This document shows, in pieces, positions 6,725-12,426 of a stretch of DNA of 12,426 bases. Source of the DNA: Dunaliella salina (Eukaryota > Chlorophyta > Chlorophyceae > Chlamydomonadales > Dunaliellaceae); the NCBI GenBank assembly GCA_002284615.2, contig MU069454.1, positions 543,014-555,439 of the forward strand. Reading direction: 5' to 3'. How positions within the stretch are numbered: position 1 is the stretch's first letter; every line of letters starts with the position of its first letter. The position numbers were made by a program, and so were the translations under genes. The notes beneath the pieces are model-generated. The model saw only the letters and a list, made by a program, of their open reading frames with translations. It was not told where the DNA came from and did not search any database.

Positions 6725-7345
6725 CCCCTCTGCAGGCCTTGCTGGCCTCGCTTTGCTGCACACTTGCTGCACACACTCCTTTCTTCAGTGCACGCACAAT
6801 ACGTCTGCACCCCTCTTCAAGCCTCGCCCTCCCTTTTGTGCAGCACACTTGCCGCACGCATGCCCCTTGCAAGCCTTGCTTCGCAGCACACTTGCTGCAC
6901 CCGCTCCTTTTTCAGAGCACACATGATGCACCTGCGCCCCTCTTCAAGCAGCACCCACCCTTTTGTGCAGCACACTTGCCGCTCGCACGCCCCTTGCAAG
7001 CCTTGCTTCGCAGCACACTTGCTGCACCCACTCCTCTTTTCAGAGCACACATGATGCACCTGCGCCCCTCTTTAAGCAGCATCCACCCCTTTTATGCAGC
7101 ACACTTGCCGCATGCACGCCCCTTGCAAGCCTTGCTTCGCACTTGCTGCACCCGCTCCTTTTTTCAGAGCACACATGATGCACCTGCGCCACTGTGCAGA
7201 CCTTTGTTCAACTTTTTCCACCTCTTTTCCAGAGCGCATCTAACTTCCAAGACATGCACCTGCGCCCCATATGTAGGTCTTGCTTACTTTTTTATGTAGC
7301 ACACTTTTTGCATGCACGCCCCTTGCAGGCGCTGCTCACATTTCT
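6725..7345 (+). repeat. 127-129-bp tandem array of exon e acceptor copies
   Basis: Units contain GCAGCACACTTGCCGC (6840, 6967, 7096, and a diverged copy at 7296), ACGCCCCTTGCAAGCCTTGC, GCTCC.TTTTTCAGAGCACAC, ATGATGCACCTGCGCC and CTCTTCAAGCAGC. The functional junction reads ACGCCCCTTGCAG|GCGCTGC. In the three upstream units CAG has become CAAG (AG at 6872, 6999 and 7128). One older copy at 6735 keeps CTCTGCAG|GCCTTGCTGG. The array is thus built from the exon e acceptor plus about ten exon bases. Confidence 0.88.
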
Positions 7346-7451
7346 AGAAGCATGGGAGCCCGTGCTCCCGCGCGCAGCTCTACAGCACATATTGGACATG
7401 TTGGTCATGCCACGGCTCAGGGCAGCAGTTACGCAATGGGAGCCTCGTCAG
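7329..7451 (+). CDS. TFIP11: TFIP11-like exon e: LEAWEPVLP GCFC-domain segment
   Basis: This exon encodes 41 residues, ALLTFLEAWEPVLPRAALQH then ILDMLVMPRLRAAVTQWEPRQ. It matches the GCFC repeat pattern (L.LLE.WE..LP....ILD.L(V/I).P+L..AV..WEPR) and directly continues the TWEPRDPE of exon d. The acceptor is CCCCTTGCAG|GCG and the donor CAG|GTACGT, the best donor in the window apart from GTAAGC at 11973. Phase is 0 at both ends. The W-E-P-R words at the ends of exons d and e show the internal repeat character of the domain, in which helical blocks end in W(E/D/H)P. Confidence 0.96.
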
Positions 7452-8419
7452 GTACGTGTACCTGAAGGACTTTGAAGGATTTTGTTGCCCGCATGATGCG
7501 ATCCGGAGCTAAGGAAAAGTTTTGTTTGTGTCTTCTTTGATTGAGCACGTCATGTTGAGCTTGTGGCACTGTACATTGTGGTTGTGTGGCAGTTGATGGC
7601 AAGAGCGCGCATGTGAGCATTCCTGCAGTACTCAAAAAATCGTACTGCTGCTGGAGGTGGCAGTAAGGGAGCACAGATGCGCAAAGCAGCAGCACCTTGG
7701 CCCTCACGCTCCTTCAAATTGCCAACCTCTGAGCGGTGCAATCCGAGCTGCTCCTGGTTGTGATGATCCCTTCCATTCTGTTTGCAGGAGACTGTGTCCA
7801 TCCATGAGTGTGAAGGCCCCAGACTGTGCCTATTCTTGTGTTTAAAGGCCTGAGACTGTGCCCATTCTTGTCTTTGATGGCCCCAGACTGTGCCCCTTCT
7901 TGTGTGTGAAGGCCCCAGACTGTGCCCATCAATTCCCTTTGCCGGAGACTGTGCCTAATCATGCATGGCAGCATGGCTGCATCCTCTCTGCAACAACGGC
8001 TACATGGCTACGTTCTGTTTGCAGGAGATTGTGCCCATGCATGCATGACTGCATTGCTGCATTCTTCTGCTCGCAGCAGCGTTGGTTGCATGGCTGCATT
8101 CTTTTCGCTGGAGGCAGTGCCCATCCATGCATGACTGCGTTCTGATTGTAGGAGACTGTGCCCATGCATGCATGAGTGCACAACTGCATTCTGTTTGCAG
8201 CGATGGTTGCATGACTGCGTTCCGCTTGCAGGAGACTGCGTGGCTGCATTCTGTTTGCAGCAGACTGTGCCCATCCATGCATGGCTGCATGGCTGCATCC
8301 TGTTTGCAGAAATGGTTACATAGCGGTGTTCTGTTTGTAGGAGGCTGTGCCCATCCATGCATGAGTGAATGGACTTGTTACACAGCTGCAATGGTTGCAT
8401 GGCCGCATTCTGTTTGCAG
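7452..8419 (+). other. Intron E (968 bp, phase 0)
   Basis: The intron runs from GTACGT to CTGTTTGCAG|G. The first 330 bases (7452-7785) hold no repeat or motif I recognise. The remainder is a dense series of exon f acceptor copies. No extra exon was found; exon e joins exon f to restore WEPRQETVPIH without loss. Confidence 0.88.
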
Positions 8420-8440
8420 GAGACTGTGCCGATCCATGCT
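7785..8440 (+). repeat. Array of exon f acceptor + exon-edge copies (about ten)
   Basis: The core word is CTGTTTGCAG|GAGACTGTGCCCATCCATGC, identical in outline to the real junction at 8419/8420. Copies with AG before a GAGA(C/T)TGTG-like word start at 7798, 8025, 8152, 8232 (truncated), 8261 (CAGACTGTG), 8341 (GAGGCTGTG) and the functional 8420; copies without a usable AG lie near 7850, 7883, 7913, 7940 and 8110. Spacers are (A)TGCATG(A/G)CTGCATTC-type words. From 8025 the frame is GAG ATT GTG CCC ATG CAT GCA TGA; from 8341 it is GAG GCT GTG CCC ATC CAT GCA TGA. Every copy followed meets an early stop. Confidence 0.92.
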
Positions 8441-8527
8441 TGGCTGCACCCATGGTTGCCCTTTTTGGGGTCTGCGCTAGAGGAGCTGTACCCTGTGATC
8501 AGGCATAAGTTGGGCGTGGCCCTGCAG
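8420..8527 (+). CDS. TFIP11: TFIP11-like exon f: [13 protein letters not shown] segment
   Basis: This exon encodes 36 residues, [20 protein letters not shown] then [16 protein letters not shown]. This is the most diagnostic block of the family: plant and animal members both have (E/D)TVPIH.W.HPWLP...G..LE.LY..IR.KL..AL. The acceptor is CTGTTTGCAG|GAG and the donor CAG|GTACGG; 108 bp, phase 0. The same junction is copied many times upstream, but only this copy runs into W-L-H-P-W-L-P. The end of the exon with its donor is copied twice downstream. Confidence 0.97.
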
Positions 8528-8790
8528 GTACGGGAAAAATCCCTGCATTTAGAAATGAGCCATGATACGGCATTATTTGCGCGTTTACACTGGACGTTAG
8601 ATTAAGCTATACCCTGTATCAGGCACATGCTGGGCGTGGCCCTGCAGGTGCGGGAAGAATCCCTGCATTCAAAAATGAAGCATGCTCTGGCATTATTGTT
8701 TTGTTGACACCAACGTCAGGTAATGCTATACCCCGCTGGGCGTGGCCCTGTAGGTGCTGGGAAAAATCCCTGCGTCAGGAAGACGGGTGG
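8500..8790 (+). repeat. Three copies of the exon f end plus donor
   Basis: The functional exon end reads TGGGCGTGGCCCTGCAG|GTACGGGAAAAATCCCTGCA. Copies give TGGGCGTGGCCCTGCAG|GTGCGGGAAGAATCCC (junction 8647/8648) and TGGGCGTGGCCCTGTAG|GTGCTGGGAAAAATCCC (8753/8754), at spacings of 120 and 106. Parts of the upstream exon word (TACCCTGT.ATCAGGCA) are also kept in the first copy. Both copies keep GT at the donor position. Confidence 0.93.
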
Positions 8791-9102
8791 TGTGGATGCA
8801 TCATGCATGACAGAGAAGAGGGCAAATAATTGCAGTTTCATTTGCGTACGCAGGACATGGTGCAGGGAGGGCTGGCCAGTCCTGCCCATTGCCATGTCCT
8901 CCTTCAGGCCTTTAGGAACCCTTGCAGGCATCTATCACCGCCTTTGTGGGGTCCTTACCTGACTTTGCAGTCCTGCTTTGGCTCTTGGCTCCTTCCCGCC
9001 CTCAGGCCGTTCATTTATTGCACTGCGCACTTGCCAAAAACGATGATTGACTGAGCTCTACACGTTGTTTGAATGAATAGAAATAATGCATGATTGAGAA
9101 AG

Positions 9103-9182
9103 GTGAGGTAAGGTAAGGTAACATTGCTTTATCCGCCTACAAGGGCAGCTGAGCGGAGACTTAGAGGCCTGTAACCAGACCA
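9103..9182 (-). mobile_element. 5'-truncated non-LTR retroelement tail, 80 bp, with 13-bp TSD
   Basis: The identical 13-mer ATGATTGAGAAAG flanks the segment (9090-9102 and 9183-9195). Read on the minus strand, the insert ends ...GGCGGATAAAGCAATG followed by TTACCTTACCTTACC, a short-unit tail as found on many LINEs and SINEs. Direct target duplications of this length, a simple-repeat tail at one end and a very short body are the usual marks of a truncated target-primed insertion. The body is too short to name a family and holds no ORF. It sits about 76 bases upstream of the exon g acceptor. Confidence 0.8.
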
Positions 9183-9243
9183 ATGATTGAGAAAGCATAT
9201 GCTGTCTAGCGCGAGCAGGCATGGAAATCAGGGACAGGCAGTG

Positions 9244-9270
9244 ACACACACACACACTCACACACACACA
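9244..9270. repeat. (CA)n tract directly before the exon g acceptor
   Basis: CACACACACACACTCACACACACACAG|GCC: the microsatellite occupies the position where a polypyrimidine tract is expected and its last CAG is the acceptor itself. Length changes here could alter splice efficiency. Confidence 0.93.
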
Positions 9271-9271
9271 G

Positions 9272-9424
9272 GCCTGGCACCCCAGCGACAGCAGCGCCCT
9301 CGTCCTCCTACGCCCCTGGCACCGCGTCTTTGATACGACAGAGTGGGATGCGCTCCTGCTGCGCTGCATCGTGCCGAAGCTGGCGATGGCGTTGCAAGCT
9401 TTCGCTGTCAACCCTGTTGCCCAG
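9272..9424 (+). CDS. TFIP11: TFIP11-like exon g: [12 protein letters not shown] segment
   Basis: This exon encodes 51 residues, [20 protein letters not shown] then [20 protein letters not shown] and [11 protein letters not shown]. It is an excellent family match: W(H/D)PSD.SA..(I/V)L.PW..VF....W..L....I(V)PKL...L..F.(I/V)NP..Q. The acceptor is the CAG ending a CA repeat (9269-9271) and the donor CAG|GTGTGC. Phase is 0 at both ends. Together with exon f it restores GVALQ-AWHPSD, as in relatives where AL..W(H/D)PSD is continuous. Confidence 0.97.
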
Positions 9425-9915
9425 GTGTGCTGCCTTGCACCTGTGCGTGGTGGTCAACTGCATTGCGCATTGTAGAGTTGGGTAGAGAGGGTTGAGCATG
9501 TGGCAAACGAGGGGCAAAGAGCCACTTTTGGGCCTCTTCAGCCCTCTTTGAAGCCCCTCTCGCCGCCAACTTCTCAACCCTCTTTGTATAACCCTGGTAC
9601 TGCGGTCAACTCACTTTGCTTTGCAGATTGCAGTAGACTAAGTCGCCTAGGCGCTGCCTTACACCTGAGCATTGTGGTGGACCAAATTGCGCATTGCTGT
9701 CACCCCTTTTAGCATTGCCCGGGTGTGCTGCCTTGCACCTCTGTGCGTAATGGTCGACCGCATTGCGTATTGTGGTCAACTCACTTAACTGTGCGCATTG
9801 CAGTCGATTAGATCGCCCAGGCATTGCCTTGCACCTGTGCATTGTGGTTGACCGCATTGCATACTGCAATCACCCCTTCTTGCATTGCCAGGATGTGGTG
9901 CCTTGCAACTGAGCT
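9414..9915 (+). repeat. Five degenerate copies of the exon g donor region
   Basis: The real junction reads TTGCCCAG|GTGTGCTGCCTTGCACCTGT. Related words lie at about 9640 (CGCCTAGGCGCTGCCTTACACC), 9714 (ATTGCCCGG|GTGTGCTGCCTTGCACC), 9811 (CGCCCAGGCATTGCCTTGCACC) and 9884 (ATTGCCAGGATGTGGTGCCTTGCA). Each of the first four is followed by G(A/G)CC(G/A)CATTGCG or a close variant such as CAACTGCATTGCGCATTGT. The copy at 9714 keeps GT in the donor position. Confidence 0.85.
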
Positions 9916-10199
9916 TTAACGCGTGAGCTTGATCGACAGGATGAAGAGCGATGCGGGTTGGTGCTCTGGTTGTAATGTGTTCAGCATGTTGAATCAGCAT
10001 GTCATACCTGCACATTCTACCATACCTGCAGGTCATAAATGCATGTCGCACAATGTGTTCACCTTACCAACGTGTTGTACCACACCTGCATGTCGTTCCA
10101 TGATGTCATACATGTAGCATCCCATGTTGTTGAAAAGTGAAGGAGGAAAGACATCGCCAGCCAGGGGGCAGCATTTGTCGCAAGGAAAGTTCTGTGTTT

Positions 10200-11075
10200 A
10201 TGCACTTGGTTCTCGGGTGTCACAGGCAATACACAGGCACCTTGTTCGCAATTAACAGGCACCTTATGCTTGTGCACTTGGCTCCCGGGTGGTAAGTCAC
10301 AGACAGTACACTGGGACCGCAGCGGTCATTTATAGGCACCCTGGTGATGATTTGTAGGCACCTTGTTGGTGGTTTCTATGCACCTCAAGTTCACGCAGTT
10401 GGCTCCCAGGTGGCAAGTTGCGGGCGCCTCAGTGGCACCTTGCTGACTTGCAGGCATGCGTTGCTGCTTCCACCCTGCTTATCTTGGCAGAAACGTGTCT
10501 TTGTTTTTCTTTTGCGTCTTTCACCTGTTCTGTTTACTCTGCATAAATTATGTGCAACATGAACATAAATTATGCTTCTGTTGCACAAATTATGCAACAG
10601 GCTCCCAAATGGCAAACCACAGGCAATGCACAGGCAAGGCATAGGCAAGGCACAGGCAAGGCACACGAAAGACACAGGCAAGGCACAGGCAAGGCACAGG
10701 CAAGGCACGGGCAAGGCACGGGCAAGGCACAGGCAAGGCACACGCAAGGCACGCGCAAGGCACGCGCAATGCATAGGCAAGGCACACGCAATGCATAGGC
10801 AAGGCACAGGCAAGGCACAGGCAAGGCACAGGCAAGGCACACGAAAGACACAGGCAAGGCACAGGCAAGACACAGGCAAGGCACAGGCAAGGCACAGGCA
10901 AGGCACGGGCAAGGCACAGGCAAGGCACGGGCAAGGCACGGGCAAGGCACACGCATGGCACGGGCAAGGCACAGGCAAGGCACGGGCAAGGCATGCATCT
11001 TGATGGCGATCTACAGGCACATTATGTTCACGCAATGGGCTCCCAGGTGGCAAAGTGTGGGCACCCTTGCTGCTA
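10200..11075 (+). repeat. GGCTCCC(A/G)GGTGGYAAG repeat family around the minisatellite
   Basis: Related words occur near 10206 (CACTTGGTTCTCGGGTG), 10277 (CACTTGGCTCCCGGGTGG), 10398 (CAGTTGGCTCCCAGGTGG), 10588 (CAACAGGCTCCCAAATGG) and 11033 (CAATGGGCTCCCAGGTGG). Several are followed by CAGGCAATGCACAGGCA- or AGGCACCTTG-type words. The minisatellite seems to have arisen inside one unit from CAGGCAATGCACAGGCAAGG. Confidence 0.82.
10619..10995 (+). repeat. 11-bp minisatellite (CAGGCAAGGCA)n, about 34 units
   Basis: The unit CAGGCAAGGCA recurs with variants CGGGCAAGGCA, CACGCAAGGCA and CACGAAAGACA. Higher-order structure is visible: the segment near 10655-10740 reappears near 10835-10945. T is almost absent from the + strand. 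Since 11 is not a multiple of 3, all three forward frames encode the same 11-residue cycle (RQGTGKAQARH) and all three reverse frames a Cys/Leu/Pro/Ala cycle. The long reading frames here are therefore a by-product of the repeat. Confidence 0.95.
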
Positions 11076-11670
11076 TCAATGCTGCAAAGACACCAAGCAC
11101 CATTTTCTGCTTCAAGCTTCGAACAGATCTTACCAGCAACTCCTGCTAATCAGGCTTTTAACCAATTGCCATTTCTAAGGAACTGAGATGTCGTTCTTTT
11201 ATAGACGCGCGGATATTCCGTTTGATCCTACAATGTCACCCGTAACCTTGTATGGTAGTTATGGATCTTTTTAGAAGCTTTTAAGTGTTAGTATCTCAGT
11301 CGCATGCAAAACAAGGCATGTGTCAAAAGTGCTCCAGGTGTGCATGCCCTGTGAAGCTGGGCCACACACCCACAATTCCTTGTTTGCGTTCCTGGAGGTC
11401 ACAGGGTGAATGTCTCCCTTGTTGGTGGAGGGCTGTTAAATTGCGAGCGTTGATGTGCACACTGCAACAAGCAGCATGTGGGTGTGCTGAAAGACATTGT
11501 GCTTAGACGCGATCAACAGCAAGTGCAATTTCTGAACAGGAACAAAAGAATGCAATGTCGCTATCCTGTTCGAAGCACACACTAGTGCTCACAAAGAGCC
11601 CTGCTTACATGTTCAGGTCAGCCTGCGGCCCACGGGAATCACGCCTTGCTGACATGCCTTAGTAACCCCG

Positions 11671-11880
11671 AATCGCGCATATGTGCCTGATCATGCTGGG
11701 CGCCCTTGCCTAGCACTAAGCATCAAATGCGATATCACATGCTCCACTCTGCTGCTTTCCACACCCAAGGACATGACCCTCATGTGCCTGATTGTGCTGG
11801 GCGCCCATGCCTGGCACTCCGCATCGCATGTAATGATACGTACCCCACTTTGCTGCTTTCCACACCCCAGGACATGGCTC
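11671..11880 (+). repeat. Two-copy duplication (101 bp) of the exon h acceptor region
   Basis: ATGTGCCTGAT(C/T)(A/G)TGCTGGGCGCCC starts at 11681 and 11782. Both copies end TGCTGCTTTCCACACCC(A/C)(A/G) followed by GGACATG, giving junction-like positions 11769/11770 and the functional 11870/11871. The upstream copy has AAG|GACATGACCCT where the functional one has CAG|GACATGGCTCCC, so it keeps an AG but a poorer context. Confidence 0.92.
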
Positions 11881-11972
11881 CCTTCCAGTGGGTCATGGGC
11901 TGGAATGAGGTGCTCCCTCACCACCACATGGCGGCCCTCCTTGATGTGGGCTTCTTCCCCAAGTGGCACCAG
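11871..11972 (+). CDS. TFIP11: TFIP11-like exon h: FQWVMGW..GFFPKW segment
   Basis: This exon encodes 34 residues, DMAPFQWVMGWNEVLPHHHM then AALLDVGFFPKWHQ. The family pattern is (F/Y).WV..W...(I/V)P......LL(E/D)..FFPKW...L, near the end of the conserved GCFC region; the normal continuation (a W-L-containing helix and WY.GWK) should follow in the next exon, beyond this window. The acceptor is CCACACCCCAG|GAC and the donor CAG|GTAAGC, close to the ideal consensus. 102 bp, phase 0. Confidence 0.96.
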
Positions 11973-12426
11973 GTAAGCCGCTTGATATGAATTGCTGTCA
12001 CCATAGGTCTAGCTCTCACCAAAGCCACTGCAGAGGCTGGCTTTGTATTCGAAGGAACAGGAGTATTTTTGGCTTGCGAGCTGCAACGGAGGTAGACTTT
12101 GCGTTGGTCAAAACTTTGTTGTATTCGGCTTGGTCAACCTGTCAGTTCGGAGTGAAGTGGATGCCCAAAATCGATGCACAGTGCTAAAACTCGCATCAGA
12201 GGCGAAAGTCAAAGTCTTTGGTTGGTTTGCTTCTTTTGCACTGGGCATCGGGGACCAGGCATTGCTCGTGTGGTGCAGGGATGCGCTTTGTCTTGGATGG
12301 TTGGGTGTGTCCCGAGTACACACACACACACACCATAGGAAGGCACATCTGATGACTAATCCATACACACACACACACAGCAGGAACACACACACACAGA
12401 CACACACACAGACACACACACACACA
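11973..12426 (+). other. Partial intron downstream of exon h
   Basis: It begins GTAAGC. No sequence resembling the next family segment (WY.GWK) was found in any frame up to 12426. The middle (12000-12310) holds nothing I recognise; the rest is dominated by CA repeats. Confidence 0.8.
12317..12426. repeat. (CA)n microsatellite blocks reaching the window end
   Basis: CA runs lie at 12317-12333, about 12364-12379 and from about 12386 to the last base, broken by CAGCAGGAA and CAGA units. As at base 1, the window edge falls inside a dinucleotide repeat. Confidence 0.95.

Larger units (their letters stand above)
5139..7328 (+). other. Intron D (2,190 bp, phase 0)
   Basis: The intron runs from GTGGGG to CCCCTTGCAG|G. 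In order it holds two decayed copies of the 3' half of exon d (5206-5500), GT-rich low-complexity sequence (5500-5640), TGTGCCTGTCTGTG-type repeats (5700-6010), a 22-bp array, an ~80-bp array, about 200 bases without clear repeats (6520-6720), and a 127-129-bp array of exon e acceptor copies. No further family motif was seen in any frame. Confidence 0.87.
8528..9271 (+). other. Intron F (744 bp, phase 0)
   Basis: The intron runs from GTACGG to CACACACACAG|G. It holds two donor-side copies (8605-8790), about 280 bases with no recognised feature (8800-9089), a short retroelement tail with target duplications (9090-9195), and a CA repeat that serves as the tract before the acceptor. Confidence 0.88.
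9425..11870 (+). other. Intron G (2,446 bp, phase 0)
   Basis: This is the longest intron here, from GTGTGC to CACACCCCAG|G. It holds copies of the exon g donor (to about 9910), short CATACCTGCA repeats (about 10008-10115), a GGCTCCC.GGTGG repeat family (10200-11075) interrupted by an 11-bp minisatellite, about 590 bases with nothing recognised (11080-11670), and one copy of the exon h acceptor region. Confidence 0.87.
252..11972 (+). other. TFIP11: TFIP11/STIP/Ntr1-like gene, internal part (eight exons)
   Basis: Gene-level entry. Joining 252-416, 1100-1204, 3043-3156, 4890-5138, 7329-7451, 8420-8527, 9272-9424 and 11871-11972 gives 373 codons with no stop. Every exon length is a multiple of three and every junction is phase 0. 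The product follows the conserved order of TFIP11 (animals), STIP/NTR1 (plants) and Ntr1/Spp382 (yeast). Known family role: a nuclear protein whose G-patch activates the DEAH helicase DHX15/Prp43 to release the intron lariat and take the spliceosome apart. The G-patch is not in this window and should be encoded upstream; the end of the GCFC region and the C-terminus should be downstream. No start codon, promoter, stop or polyadenylation site for this gene is visible. Orthology rests on recalled family motifs, not on a search. Confidence 0.92.

Noticed and set aside
6027..6926. 299-codon open frame on the plus strand rich in Cys, His and Met
   Set aside because: It is a translation of the 22-bp and ~80-bp repeat arrays in intron D; the same residues appear in overlapping frames.
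10391..11053. 220-codon minus-strand frame and 143-codon plus-strand frame with 11-residue repeats
   Set aside because: An 11-bp unit without T opens all frames; no start context, no non-repeat domain, and it lies inside intron G.
11973..12426. A further exon after exon h
   Set aside because: No frame shows the expected WY.GWK-type segment before the CA repeats, and GTAAGC after exon h is a clear donor.
1..12426. A second gene or a prokaryote-type operon, defence or toxin system
   Set aside because: All open frames outside the eight exons are repeat-derived or antisense shadows, with no recognisable domains on either strand.

Overview
This window is eukaryotic genomic DNA. It holds eight consecutive internal exons, all on the + strand, of one gene: a TFIP11 / STIP / Ntr1 orthologue, the spliceosome-disassembly G-patch protein family with a central GCFC domain. 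The exons total 1,119 bases (373 codons), about 9 percent of the window; nearly all the rest is intron. Joined in order they follow the family's conserved block without a gap: the LPELQHNL-type coiled coil, the EEY segment, GWxPL, the SEVVLPPLR..TWEPRDPE segment, [34 protein letters not shown], and FQWVMGW..GFFPKW. The N-terminal G-patch part would lie upstream and the C-terminus downstream, outside the window.

The long repeat-filled introns, the abundance of TGCATG and GT/CA repeats, the mixed base composition and the plant-like protein motifs suggest a unicellular alga with a large repeat-rich genome. All seven complete introns are phase 0 and fit (C/G)AG|GT...AG|G. AG|G acceptors of this kind are known from dinoflagellates and from introner-bearing algae, but no GC or GA donors are seen. 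I cannot decide between a dinoflagellate, a prasinophyte-type green alga or another protist from this sequence alone.

Layout: GT microsatellite and partial intron (1-251); exon a (252-416); intron A with a purine tract; exon b (1100-1204); intron B with a small TIR element (2401-2789) and a triplicated acceptor region; exon c (3043-3156); intron C with a GT repeat, a duplication with a repeat distance of about 400-475 bp and a 206-bp tandem array; exon d (4890-5138); intron D with two decayed copies of exon d, TGCATG-rich repeats and a 127-129-bp array; exon e (7329-7451); intron E, packed with copies of the next exon's acceptor; exon f (8420-8527); intron F, with copies of exon f's donor and a short non-LTR retroelement tail bounded by a 13-bp target duplication; exon g (9272-9424); intron G with donor copies and an 11-bp minisatellite; exon h (11871-11972); and a partial intron ending in CA repeats.

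The most notable property is how the introns appear to have grown. In at least six of the seven complete introns, tandem repeats next to a splice junction contain copies of that junction plus the first or last bases of the neighbouring exon. This leaves rows of decoy acceptors or donors, several of them intact at the dinucleotide level. Those I followed in frame lead quickly to stop codons. The gene that carries them encodes a splicing factor, so regulated or noisy unproductive splicing is a testable idea. No prokaryotic-type system, CRISPR array, tRNA or rRNA gene was recognised.
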